Part shown: positions 8,658-16,031 of the stretch, piece by piece
Layout: every line of letters starts with the position of its first letter
Position numbering within the stretch: the first letter of the stretch is position 1
NCBI GenBank assembly: GCA_025350465.1
Contig: JANXXU010000052.1
Coordinates: 1-64,000 of the forward strand
Length of the DNA stretch: 64,000 nucleotides
Direction: 5' to 3'
Source: Alphaproteobacteria bacterium
GTDB lineage: Bacteria > Pseudomonadota > Alphaproteobacteria > Micropepsales > Micropepsaceae
Position numbers and translations under genes: made by a program
Notes under the pieces: model-generated
Databases searched by the model: none
Seen by the model: only the letters and a program-made list of their open reading frames with translations
Told to the model about the DNA's origin: nothing

Positions 8658-8670
8658 AGTTTGGGACGTC

Positions 8671-8718
8671 GGCGCCGATAGTGCCAATAGCGACAATAGC
8701 TATCGGCACTATTGGCAC
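8671..8718. repeat. Short palindrome family B, copy 2
   Basis: GCCGATAGTGCCAATAG followed by CGACAATAG and CTATCGGCACTATTGGC. GTGCCAATAG pairs with CTATTGGCAC, and GCCGATAG with CTATCGGC. The two pairings exclude each other, so two alternative hairpins are possible. It ends 26 bases from the stop of the nitronate-monooxygenase-like gene. Confidence 0.75.
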
Positions 8719-8743
8719 GGCGCGACGAGAGAGAGCGGGCGCC

Positions 8744-9718
8744 TCAAGCCGCCAGTTTGGCCAGGCGTTGGCGGATGATTTCGTTGGCTTGGGCCATCGT
8801 GCGGTCGATCAGCTCCTTGCACGTCGGGATGTCGTTGATGAGGCCCACGACCATGCCGCAGGACCAGGCGCCCGCTTCCATGTCGCCCTCTTGCATGATG
8901 CGCGGATAGACGCCGGCGACCTCGGCGATGATGTCCTCGAACTTGAGGTTGGCGCCCAGCGTCTTTTCTTTGGCGAGCAGGCGCTCGACGGCGGCGTTCT
9001 TCAAGACGCGCTCGGTATTGCGCAACGGGCGCATGATCAGGCGCGTGTCGAGCTCGGACGCGGCGACGATGGCTTGCTTCACGTGGTCGTGCACCGGCGC
9101 CTCTTTGGTGGCGATGAAGCGCGTGCCCATGTTCATGCCTTCCGCACCCATGGCCAGCGCCGCGACGAGCGAGCGCCCGTCAGCCATGCCGCCCGAAGCG
9201 ACGAACGGGATCTTCAATTCGTCGGCCGCGCGCGGCAGCAGGATCATGTTGGGCACGTCGTCCTCGCCCGGATGGCCGCCGCACTCGAAGCCGTCGACCG
9301 AGACCGCGTCGCAGCCGATCGACTCCGCCTTCAACGAGTGGCGCACCGAGGTGCATTTGTGGATGACCTTGATGCCGTTCTCCTTCAGCACCGGCATCCA
9401 TTTCTGCGGATTGTTGCCAGCCGTCTCGACGATCTTCACGCCGCCGTCGATGATCGCCTTGATGTAGCCCGGATAATCGGGCGCGGTCATCACGGGCAGA
9501 AAGGTGAGGTTGACGCCGATCGGCTTCTTGGTGAGCGCCTTGCAGCGCGCGATCTCTTTCGCCAGCAGCTCGGGCGTGCGCTGCGTCAGGCCGGTGATGA
9601 TGCCAAGGCCGCCTGCATTCGAGACGGCGGCGGCGAGTTCGGCGAGGCCGACGAAATGCATGCCGCCTTGGATAATCGGATGCTCGATGCCGAACATTTC
9701 GGTGATGCGGGTCTTCAT
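8744..9718 (-). CDS. NAD(P)H-dependent flavin oxidoreductase / nitronate monooxygenase-like
   Basis: 324 residues, the usual size. TIM-barrel FMN enzyme of the 2-nitropropane dioxygenase/IMPDH-like family: GIEHPIIQGGMHFVGLAELA and VSNAGGLGIITGL at the start, CTSVRHSLKAESIGCDAVSV, then FECGGHPGEDD (the conserved Gly-Gly-His with the candidate catalytic His), PFVASGGMADGRSLVAALAM and GAEGMNMGTRFIATKEAPVH (phosphate-binding end). Such enzymes oxidise alkyl nitronates or reduce enoyl compounds; the true substrate is open. The start at 9718 was chosen because it precedes the canonical ITEMFGIEHPI opening. Confidence 0.85.
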   Translation of the reverse strand: MKTRITEMFGIEHPIIQGGMHFVGLAELAAAVSNAGGLGIITGLTQRTPELLAKEIARCKALTKKPIGVNLTFLPVMTAPDYPGYIKAIIDGGVKIVETAGNNPQKWMPVLKENGIKVIHKCTSVRHSLKAESIGCDAVSVDGFECGGHPGEDDVPNMILLPRAADELKIPFVASGGMADGRSLVAALAMGAEGMNMGTRFIATKEAPVHDHVKQAIVAASELDTRLIMRPLRNTERVLKNAAVERLLAKEKTLGANLKFEDIIAEVAGVYPRIMQEGDMEAGAWSCGMVVGLINDIPTCKELIDRTMAQANEIIRQRLAKLAA

Positions 9719-9869
9719 GGGTGCTGGTCTCCGAGTGGCAAGGGCGCTGGAAAAGGTTTCGCATGCGGCCGGCCGCCGGTCCAGCGCGCGAAACCGAGCC
9801 AAACGGCATTTCTGCTACAGCCGATCGCTCGGCGATTGTGATCTCTCTGAGAAAAGCCGAAGGAAACCC

Positions 9870-10640
9870 GTGAAGCCCATGACAAGTGCGACCAGCCCTG
9901 ACGCCGGCGAAGACGCAGCAAACGCCGCGACTACAGCCACGCGCATTGTCGCCGTTATCGTGTGCGCCGCGATGTTCGCGATCTTCTATTTCGGCAGCAG
10001 CTTTCTTTCCGGCGCCGCCGCGCCGTTCCTCGATGCGCTCGCCAAACCCGCCGACGCGTCGCCCATTTGGTGGGATGTCGCCAAGCACTTCGCGCGCTCG
10101 GGCGCGGCCGAGCTCATCGCGGTCTTCGTGCCGGTTTGGCTCTATTGCGCGTTGCGCGGGCGCAGCTTCGCCGATCTCGGATTCAATCGAGCAGGAACGG
10201 CGCTGCCGTGGATCGTCGTTCTGGCGGTCGAGGCGGTGCTGCTCTTCATCGAGCTGCGCGGGCCCATCGGCAGCGTCGGCGAGCGCTTCACGCCTTACGC
10301 CCTTTACGCCTCGGTGATCGTGGCCTTCTCGGCCGCGTTCTCCGAGGAACTTTTTTTTCGCGGCTTCCTGATGGACGAATTGCGGCGCGGCGGCTTCGGC
10401 GTTCTGCCGCAAGTCGTCATCTCGATGCTGTTCTTCGGCGTCGCGCATCTGAGCTACATTCCAAAGGATATCAACGGTTGGACCATCCCCGTCTTCACCG
10501 CGCTTGCCGGCGGCTTCTGGTCGCTGATCTATGTGTGGGGCAAGCGCAGCTTATGGCCGACGATCACGGCGCACTTCATCAACGACTTCGTGGTCCTGCC
10601 GGCCGCGTTCTATTTGTTCGCGACCCACCCAGGCGCCTGA
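9870..10640 (+). CDS. CPBP family intramembrane metalloprotease
   Basis: 256 residues from a GTG start at 9870, 5 bases after AAGGAA; an ATG at 9879 is the alternative. Hydrophobic segments include IVAVIVCAAMFAIFYFG, WIVVLAVEAVLLFIEL and VVISMLFFGVAHLSY. All three CPBP/Rce1-like motifs are intact: SEELFFRGFLMDEL (EExxxRG), FFGVAHLSY (FxxxH) and HFINDF (HxxxN/D). It is therefore a better candidate protease than the relative at 5015. The cupin gene follows 58 bases downstream on the same strand. Confidence 0.82.
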   Translation: MKPMTSATSPDAGEDAANAATTATRIVAVIVCAAMFAIFYFGSSFLSGAAAPFLDALAKPADASPIWWDVAKHFARSGAAELIAVFVPVWLYCALRGRSFADLGFNRAGTALPWIVVLAVEAVLLFIELRGPIGSVGERFTPYALYASVIVAFSAAFSEELFFRGFLMDELRRGGFGVLPQVVISMLFFGVAHLSYIPKDINGWTIPVFTALAGGFWSLIYVWGKRSLWPTITAHFINDFVVLPAAFYLFATHPGA

Positions 10641-10698
10641 CTTGCGCGCCCTCTAGGCCGCGCTATTGTTTTCGCTAATCACAGGAGGCTCGCGTCCC

Positions 10699-11139
10699 AT
10701 GCCCGCTCAACCGCTCGTCGTCACCCCCAAGGATTACGCGCCCGCGCTCAATATCGTGGGCGAGCACCTCACCATCCTTGCCTCCGGCAAGGCGACGGGC
10801 AGCTATGAAATCTTCCTGCAGCAGGGGCCGGAAGGCTCGGGCCCGCCACCGCACAGCCACGATTGGGACGAAGCCTTCTTCGTGATCAAGGGGCAGATCG
10901 ATTTCGGCATTGCCGAGAAGGCTATGACGGCGGCGCCCGGCACGCTTGTGCATCTGCCGGCGGGCACGACGCATTGGTTTCGCTTCGGCAAAGGCGGGGG
11001 CGAGATGGTGTCGATGACGTCGCGCGAAGGCGCCTCGCATCTCTTCACCGACCTCGACCGCGAAATCGCGCCCGACAAGCCGGATCTGAACAAGCTGATC
11101 GAGGTCGGCAAGCGGCACGGCTTGAAGGTCAGCGTCTAG
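10699..11139 (+). CDS. Cupin-domain protein
   Basis: 146 residues. A perfect AGGAGG is placed before the ATG. Single cupin barrel: PPPHSHDWDEAFFVIKGQID (motif 1 with the His-x-His and Glu metal ligands) and APGTLVHLPAGTTHWFRFGK (motif 2 with the last His). It probably binds a divalent metal. The function could be enzymatic (dioxygenase, isomerase) or ligand binding. The frameshifted VOC gene follows after 28 bases, so the two may be cotranscribed. Confidence 0.8.
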   Translation: MPAQPLVVTPKDYAPALNIVGEHLTILASGKATGSYEIFLQQGPEGSGPPPHSHDWDEAFFVIKGQIDFGIAEKAMTAAPGTLVHLPAGTTHWFRFGKGGGEMVSMTSREGASHLFTDLDREIAPDKPDLNKLIEVGKRHGLKVSV

Positions 11140-11167
11140 ATTCGGCATCGCTATTGAGAGAGCGCAG

Positions 11168-11552
11168 ATGTTCAGTCACATAACGCTCGGCACGAACGAC
11201 ATCGCGCGGGCGGAGAAATTCTACGATGCGGTGATGGGTGCGCTCGGCCATCCGGTGCTATTCAAGGCGCTGCCGAACGTCATCTCGTACGGCACGGGCA
11301 CGGGCGAGAAGCTCTTCGTGCTGACGCCGTTCGATCAGAAGGAAGCGCGGGCCGGCAACGGCGTGCATGCGGCGTTCAAAGTCGAAAGCCGCGCGACGGT
11401 CGACGCGTTTCATGCAGCGGCGCTTGCCAACGGCGGCAGCGACGAGGGCGCGCCCGGGCCCGCGCCCGCACTATCACGCGAACTATTACGGCGCCTACGT
11501 CCGTGATCCCGACGGCAACAAGATCCAAGCGGTGTGTCACCGCAAGTCTTGA
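11168..11552 (+). pseudogene. VOC/glyoxalase family gene with single-base frameshift
   Basis: The first frame reads a normal VOC protein (FSHITLGTNDIARAEKFYDA through FHAAALANGGSDEGAPGP), then breaks and runs to a stop at 11506. The family's expected ending, RPHYHANYYGAYVRDPDGNK followed by IQAVCH, continues in the next frame to 11552. Removing one base in the run CCCGGGCCC (11453-11461) restores a 127-residue protein. Both halves are fully conserved, so this is either a very recent mutation or an assembly error in a GC run. Confidence 0.82.
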
Positions 11553-11570
11553 GCCGGCGGTGCGCTCTTC

Positions 11571-11733
11571 TTTCCTCCCTCGCTTTAGCGGGGGAGGGGG
11601 ACCGCGCAGCGGTGGAGGGGGCGAAACGAGGCGCAGTGCGTGTCACAGCCCCCTCCGTCTCGCCACTGACGTCGTCGATGATCGCAAAGGCTCGGCCGGC
11701 TCGCCACCTCCCCCGCCGAAGCGAGGGAGGAAA
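11571..11733. repeat. Long inverted repeat (family D, copy 1)
   Basis: Perfect 15-base arms TTTCCTCCCTCGCTT and AAGCGAGGGAGGAAA enclose about 130 bases with further inverted pieces (GGAGGGGGCGAAACGAG against CCCCCTCCGTCTCG). It is non-coding although a frame happens to stay open across it. A minimal version is at 13492. Confidence 0.8.
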
Positions 11734-11758
11734 CAAGGAGACCGGCGCTCCGTTCCTC

Positions 11759-11805
11759 GTGCCAATAGCGACAATAGCTTTTGTCGCTATCGTCTCCATT
11801 GGCAC
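11759..11805. repeat. Short palindrome family B, copy 3
   Basis: GTGCCAATAGCGACAATAGC, then TTTTGTCGCTATCG and ATTGGCAC. AGCGACAA pairs with TTGTCGCT and GTGCCAAT with ATTGGCAC, giving an interrupted hairpin. Confidence 0.75.
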
Positions 11806-11839
11806 TGTCTTCATTTGCGGCATTAGGCACCAGACGCAC

Positions 11840-11965
11840 CTAGTCTTTTGCTCGAGTCGCCAAATACCCAATGCCCGCAAATGCTGCGATGGCGGCAACT
11901 GCGCCCATGACCCAAAAGCTGTCGGTCAGGAGGAAGAACTTCATGAAATAGAGGACCACGCCCAT
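11840..11965 (-). CDS. Small single-pass membrane protein (41 aa)
   Basis: Begins near MGVVLYFMKFFLLTDSFWVM and continues GAVAAIAAFAGIGYLATRAK D. It has one hydrophobic helix of about 20 residues and a positively charged end. No convincing ribosome site precedes the start at 11965; a start at the internal Met (MKFFLL) is equally possible. The composition is clearly membrane-like rather than random, which is the main support. Function unknown. The promoter would lie in the gap shared with the divergent hydrolase-cyclase gene. Confidence 0.4.
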   Translation of the reverse strand: MGVVLYFMKFFLLTDSFWVMGAVAAIAAFAGIGYLATRAKD

Positions 11966-12127
11966 CGGGTTACGATAGCCGCCGGATGGCAGAGATGCAC
12001 GTTGGATTGTGCATCTGGCTCGCCCATGCATGAAGTCGTGGCGAGAAACTCCGCGGGACAGGGGCTAGTGAACCGCGCCCGGCGCGGTATCATCCTCTCG
12101 CCACTTCCGGTTGACGAGGCCCAAGCG

Positions 12128-13462
12128 TTGATATTGCCAAAGACGAAATATGCGCGCAGCGGCGAGGTTCGCATCGCTTATCAGGTCACGGGCGAGGGGC
12201 CGTTCGATATCGTCATGGCGCCCGGCACCATGTCGCATCTCGATATGGATTGGGAATTGCCGCGGCGCGCCATGTTCTTCGAGCGCTTCTCGAAGATTTG
12301 CCGGTTGATCCGTTTCGACAAGCGCGGCACCGGCCTCTCGGACCGGCCGACCAACATGGCGACCCTCGAAAAGCGCAGCGACGACATTCGCGCGGTGATG
12401 GATGATCTGGCCCTCGAGCGGGCAACGATCTTCGGCGTCTCGGAAGGCGGCTCGATGGCGTGCATGTTTGCCGCGACCTATCCCCAGCGCATCAACGCGC
12501 TCTTGGTGTGGGGCGCGCAAGCCAAGTGGATCCGCACGAGCGATCATCCGTGGGGCCAGACGCCCGAGGAATACGAAGAGATGATGAAGATGATCGAGGA
12601 CGATTGGCCCTCGGTCAATTACATCACCGGCCCCGGCGCGGGTCTGGGCAGACACGCTGACCCGGCGGCGATTGAATCACTCGCGCGGTATATGCGCGCC
12701 GCCGCCAGCCCCTCGGCGGTCTACGCTTATGAGCGCATGAACGGCGAGATCGACACGCGCCCCATTCTCTCGGCCATCCGGGCGCCGACGCTGGTGATGA
12801 ACCGCGTCGGCGATCCGGTCGCCAGCGTCGACGCCGCGCGCGACATGGCGATGCGCATTCCCGGCGCCAAGTTCGTCGAATATCCGGGCGCGAGCCACTC
12901 ACTGATGCTCGACGACATGGACACGATCCTGGCCGACATTTCGGAATTCGTCACCGGAGAGCGGCCGAGCGAGGTGGCCGATCGCATCCTTGCGACAGTC
13001 CTCTTCCTCGACATCGTATCGTCGACGGAGCGCGCAGCTCAGCTCGGCGATGCGGGGTGGCGCAATACGATGAACGCGTATTATGCGATCGTGCGCAAAG
13101 AGCTGGCGCGTTTTCGCGGCAAGGAAACGAACACGGCCGGCGACGGGTTCCTCGCGACGTTCGACGGCCCCGCGCGTGCGGTGCGCTGCGCGCTCGCCAT
13201 CGCGCAAGCCGTCAAGCAACTCGGCATCGAGGTTCGCGCCGGCGTTCACACGGGCGAATGCGAATTGATGGGCGACAACGTCGGCGGCATCGCGGTGCAC
13301 GCGGGCGCGCGCATCATGGCGAAAGCTCAACCGGGCACCGTGGTGGCGTCGCGCACGGTGAAGGACTTGGTGGCAGGGTCGGGCATCGCCTTCGAAGACA
13401 TCGGCGCACACACGCTCAAAGGGTTGGCGGGCGAATGGGACCTGGTCGTCGCGCGAGCTTGA
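12128..13462 (+). CDS. Alpha/beta-hydrolase fused to class III nucleotide cyclase domain
   Basis: About 444 residues. Residues ~1-270 are an alpha/beta-hydrolase: GPFDIVMAPGTMSHLDMDWE, FDKRGTGLSDRP, the nucleophile elbow GVSEGGSMACMFAATYP, RAPTLVMNRVGDPVASVDAA (acid) and YPGASHSLM (His). Residues ~280-444 are a class III cyclase homology domain: TVLFLDIVSSTERAAQLGDA with the first metal Asp, NTAGDGFLATFDGPARAVRC with the second, and VRAGVHTGECELMGDNVGGI. This fusion is a known architecture in which the hydrolase part probably senses a small molecule. The start is uncertain: TTG at 12128 follows a GAGG, and ATG at 12026 is the alternative. The upstream open frame crosses repeats and is not coding. 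Confidence 0.82.
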   Translation: MILPKTKYARSGEVRIAYQVTGEGPFDIVMAPGTMSHLDMDWELPRRAMFFERFSKICRLIRFDKRGTGLSDRPTNMATLEKRSDDIRAVMDDLALERATIFGVSEGGSMACMFAATYPQRINALLVWGAQAKWIRTSDHPWGQTPEEYEEMMKMIEDDWPSVNYITGPGAGLGRHADPAAIESLARYMRAAASPSAVYAYERMNGEIDTRPILSAIRAPTLVMNRVGDPVASVDAARDMAMRIPGAKFVEYPGASHSLMLDDMDTILADISEFVTGERPSEVADRILATVLFLDIVSSTERAAQLGDAGWRNTMNAYYAIVRKELARFRGKETNTAGDGFLATFDGPARAVRCALAIAQAVKQLGIEVRAGVHTGECELMGDNVGGIAVHAGARIMAKAQPGTVVASRTVKDLVAGSGIAFEDIGAHTLKGLAGEWDLVVARA

Positions 13463-13491
13463 CGGTCATCTCCTACGATCACGGCTCACTC

Positions 13492-13521
13492 TTTCCTCCC
13501 TCGCTTTAGCGCGGGAGGAAA
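13492..13521. terminator. Hairpin between convergent genes (family D, short copy)
   Basis: TTTCCTCCC and GGGAGGAAA form a 9-bp stem around a 12-base loop. It lies 29 bases after the cyclase stop and 29 before the stop of the convergent peroxiredoxin-like gene, so it could end transcription from both sides. There is no long T tract. Confidence 0.5.
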
Positions 13522-13550
13522 GAGGAAACGCGCTGGGTACCGCTGGCCGC

Positions 13551-14100
13551 TCACTCACGCCATTTGATCGAGCAGCCCATCGACGGGATTTGATCCTTGG
13601 GGCCGTGGCCGGTTTCGGCGACGAGTTTCATGGCGTTGAAGAGTTCGCGCTTGGCGTTCTTCACCTCGCGCATGCCGGACTCGTCAAGCCGGCCGCGATA
13701 TTGCAACTCGTCCTTGGCGTTGAAGCCGAAGAAATCGGGGGTGGCGACGGCGCCGTAAGCGCGCGCGACGGCCTGCGTCTCGTCGATCACGTAAGGGAAC
13801 GTGAAGTCGTGCTTCTTGGCGAAGGCCTTCATGTTGTCGAAGGAGTCTTCGGGATAGCCCTGCGTATCGTTCGGCATGACGGCGATGACGCCGATGCCGA
13901 GCGGTTGGAGCGCGCGCCTCGCTCGCCAGGCGGTCGACGATCGCCTTCACATACGGGCAGTGGTTGCAGATGAAGACGACGAGCGTGCCCTTGGGCCCGC
14001 GCACGTCTTTCAGCACGTAGGTCTTGCCGTCGACGCCCTTGAGGGAAAAGCCGGGCGCCTTCCAGCCGAAATTGCAAACGGGCGGTTGGGTGAGTGCCAT
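13551..14100 (-). pseudogene. Peroxiredoxin/thioredoxin-like (AhpC/TSA) gene with single-base frameshift
   Basis: From ATG 14100 the frame reads a thioredoxin-fold protein: CNFGWKAPGFSLKGVDGKTY, then VVFICNHCPYVKAIVDRLAS with a CxxC-like pair. It then shifts. The matching continuation LQPLGIGVIAVMPNDTQGYP, DSFDNMKAFAKKHDFTFPYV and DETQAVARAYGAVATPDFFG is in another frame and runs to the stop at 13551. Deleting one base within the GCGCGC run at 13909-13917 joins them into a normal ~182-residue protein. As with the VOC gene, no other decay is visible. Confidence 0.8.
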
Positions 14101-14146
14101 GGGATGCGCCTTCGTTGTCGCCGAGCGGCAAGAAGGTAGCGCCTCT

Positions 14147-14752
14147 TCAGGCGTAATTGAAGCTGACCGAGATGCGTTCGCCGCGGGCGCGGTTGAGCGG
14201 CACTTCGTGGCGCAGCCAGCTCTCCCAAAGGAGGAGGGTGCGGGGCTTCGGTTCCACATAGACGAAGGTTTGGTTTTCGCGGGCGGCGCGGGTTTTGCGC
14301 CGCGGGGCTGCCATCATCAAGCCGAGGCGCGGGTCTTCGAGCTTGAGCGCGCTGGCGCCAGGCGGCACGGTCACATAGTACGTACCGCTGATGACGCTCT
14401 TGGGATGGATGTGTGCGGTGTGGACGCCGCCGCTCTTCATGACGTTGAGCCAGAGCGAGTCGAGCTTCAGCGCGCGAGCGCCTAAGTCGAAATCAAGCGC
14501 GCGGGCGAAGGCTGCGACGTGGCTGTCGAGATGCTTGACGAGGTCGGCAAAGGCCGGTGCGCGCTCAGGCAAATCGGCGAGCGAAGCGTAGGAGGTGTAG
14601 CCCCGATAGCCGTGCTTTCGCGACCAAGCCTGGCCGGCGCGATCCTCGCGCGGTATCTCTCTGCAAGCTTGCTCAAGCTCATCATTGAGACGCCGCGCGT
14701 TCAGAACCGCGCGATAGAGTTTAGTCGCAAAGAGAGTTTCGATCGATGCCAT
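14147..14752 (-). CDS. Putative 2-oxoglutarate/Fe(II)-dependent oxygenase
   Basis: 201 residues. The central part GGVHTAHIHPKSVISGTYYV and the end RTLLLWESWLRHEVPLNRAR with RISVSFNYA match the family of short 2OG-Fe(II) oxygenases also found in phages and marine bacteria (TIGR02466-like). HTAHIHP supplies the first iron His and an acidic-like position, the later RHEVP supplies the distal His, and the following Arg would bind 2-oxoglutarate. Such proteins are thought to hydroxylate a small molecule or peptide. The start follows the pattern ASIETLFATKLYRAVL typical for the family. Confidence 0.75.
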   Translation of the reverse strand: MASIETLFATKLYRAVLNARRLNDELEQACREIPREDRAGQAWSRKHGYRGYTSYASLADLPERAPAFADLVKHLDSHVAAFARALDFDLGARALKLDSLWLNVMKSGGVHTAHIHPKSVISGTYYVTVPPGASALKLEDPRLGLMMAAPRRKTRAARENQTFVYVEPKPRTLLLWESWLRHEVPLNRARGERISVSFNYA

Positions 14753-15143
14753 GATGCACGGATAACGTGCGCAGAGGCCGCGCGTCAAAGCTAGGCGTGT
14801 ACGAGGGTTAAGACCTGTCTTTGCCCAATTGGCGCAATTGGCACCGATATCTGAGACTGTCATTCCCGCGAAGGCGGGAATCCAGCGGTTCTAAGGAAGA
14901 CTCTTTTTTCCTGAGGCTGATACAGGCGTTGGCGCAAATTTCGTTGCTGGGTTCCCGCCTTTGCGGGAATGACAAATAGGGGAGCTGATGCCTTTGCTCA
15001 AATGTGGCGACGGTGTGGCGACTGTAGCGTCCGGTACAAATGCGGCGGACTTAACGCAAATTCATGCGCCGATCGTCCGTGCACGGCATACATAGACGTT
15101 GCGGCGAACGTCAGGTGATTCGCCGCGATGCAAGAGACCTCTC
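14753..15143. other. 391-bp gene-free region with repeat C copy 2
   Basis: Contains the inverted-end repeat at 14859-14973 and a short CCAATTGGCGCAATTGGC stretch near 14824. The rest holds nothing I can name. It presumably includes the promoters of the flanking divergent genes. Confidence 0.6.
14859..14973. repeat. Intergenic repeat family C, copy 2 (opposite orientation)
   Basis: Ends GTCATTCCCGC and GCGGGAATGAC as in copy 1. The core reads TCTAAGGAAGACTCTTT, the reverse complement of the core in copy 1, so the two copies are inverted with respect to each other, 6.3 kb apart. Compensating changes in the stems (GCGAAGGCGGG / CCCGCCTTTGC) keep the pairing. Confidence 0.85.
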
Positions 15144-15305
15144 ATGTTGACGCAACACGACGCCGTACCCTCGATGTCCGAATTCTGGCGCGGTCTGGTC
15201 ATTGTCGCGATCGCCTTCGGCGTCGCGCTCGTGCTCTCGTGGACGATCGACGCCGCCTTCCCGCGCGAGGCGCAAGGTCCGGTTGCAGGCGTCGAGCGCG
15301 CCTAG
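15144..15305 (+). CDS. Small membrane-anchored protein (53 aa)
   Basis: Begins MLTQHDAVPSMSEFWRGLVI and continues with one hydrophobic helix (VIVAIAFGVALVLSWTID), then a short polar tail. ATG 15144 has only a weak GAGA before it; an internal Met (MSEFW, 15174) is the alternative. It ends one base before the convergent cupin gene. The amino-acid pattern supports a real gene; the function is unknown. Confidence 0.45.
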   Translation: MLTQHDAVPSMSEFWRGLVIVAIAFGVALVLSWTIDAAFPREAQGPVAGVERA

Positions 15306-15306
15306 A

Positions 15307-15768
15307 CTAGGATTTTGGATAGGGCGTGCCATCCTTGTGCACGAACCGGCCGTCGGCGTTTGTGCTCATCATGTCGATGTCGGAGCAGGTGGTAACGTCG
15401 GCGGGCGAGCGCGTGCCGACCTCGAGATAAACCGCCATCGCGCCCGATTTGTTGATCATGTGATGGCCGTTGCCGGAGCCTTTGGCAAAGGCCGCGCAAT
15501 CGCCGGCGCGCAGCACCGTCGCGCCGCCATCTTCGATCAACGTGAGTTCGCCTTCGAGCACATAGACGAATTCGTCTTCGGCCGAATGCCAGTGGCGCTG
15601 GCTCGACCAATTGCCCTGCGGCAGGTGCATGAGATTGACTCCGAAATCGGTGAGCCCGCCGGCGTTGCCCAGCCGCTGCCGCACGCGTTCGGCACACGGT
15701 GTGTCGAATGGCGGCGGATAGCCCGAGCCTTTGCGTTCCGGCACGGCGGCGATGTCAATCTTGGGCAT
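15307..15768 (-). CDS. Cupin-domain protein
   Basis: 153 residues. PFDTPCAERVRQRLGNAGGL precedes the cupin core: GNWSSQRHWHSAEDEFVYVL with the His-x-His and Glu ligands, EGELTLIEDGGATVLRAGDC, and GNGHHMINKSGAMAVYLEVG with the last His. The C-terminus (CSDIDMMSTNADGRFVHKDG) is typical of a cupin group found widely in alphaproteobacteria. Role unknown, perhaps sugar or small-acid binding. It lies 32 bases downstream of the acyl carrier protein gene on the same strand and may be the last gene of that operon. Confidence 0.8.
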   Translation of the reverse strand: MPKIDIAAVPERKGSGYPPPFDTPCAERVRQRLGNAGGLTDFGVNLMHLPQGNWSSQRHWHSAEDEFVYVLEGELTLIEDGGATVLRAGDCAAFAKGSGNGHHMINKSGAMAVYLEVGTRSPADVTTCSDIDMMSTNADGRFVHKDGTPYPKS

Positions 15769-15800
15769 GGCAGTCTTCCTAGGGATCAGCGACCGAGCTT

Positions 15801-16031
15801 TTAGCGCTTCGCGTCGACCAACTTGGCGACATCGTCGAGGCCCTCGATTGCGACGGCCTCGTCGGGCGTCAGTAGGCGGCCGAGGTTTTCCTCCAGCGCC
15901 AGCAAGAGGCGGGCGTGGGCAAGCGAGTCCCATTGCTCGACGCGGCCGAGGCGGGCGTCGCGCGGCACGTCGTGCTCGGCGATCATCAGCGCGCCGGCAA
16001 GGATGCGCGTCGCTGTCGCGTGGGCGCTCAT
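15801..16031 (-). CDS. Acyl carrier protein
   Basis: 76 residues, the standard size. EQWDSLAHARLLLALEENLG contains the Asp-Ser-Leu motif whose Ser takes the 4'-phosphopantetheine arm, and LTPDEAVAIEGLDDVAKLVD is the usual last helix region. It is not beside fatty acid genes, so it is a dedicated carrier. Its ATG overlaps the stop of the upstream GNAT gene by 4 bases (ATGA), which implies translational coupling. Together with the GNAT and the AMP-ligase it forms a small activation, loading and transfer set. Confidence 0.82.
   Translation of the reverse strand: MSAHATATRILAGALMIAEHDVPRDARLGRVEQWDSLAHARLLLALEENLGRLLTPDEAVAIEGLDDVAKLVDAKR

Larger units (their letters stand above)
8210..8743. other. 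534-bp gene-free region with repeats
   Basis: Holds repeat C copy 1 (8544-8657), family B copies (full at 8671, partial GTGCCAATAGTGCC near 8512) and no convincing gene on either strand. The bases just upstream of 8209 presumably carry the promoter of the small gene, but no clear boxes are seen. Confidence 0.6.

Noticed and set aside
9180-10448. A 422-codon minus-strand frame
   Set aside because: It crosses the divergent promoter region and overlaps both the flavin oxidoreductase and the CPBP gene; no domain is recognisable.
11534-12127. In-frame upstream extension of the hydrolase-cyclase gene
   Set aside because: It runs through the end of the VOC gene and repeat families D and B, and adds about 198 residues that belong to no domain. 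The hydrolase fold begins just after 12128.
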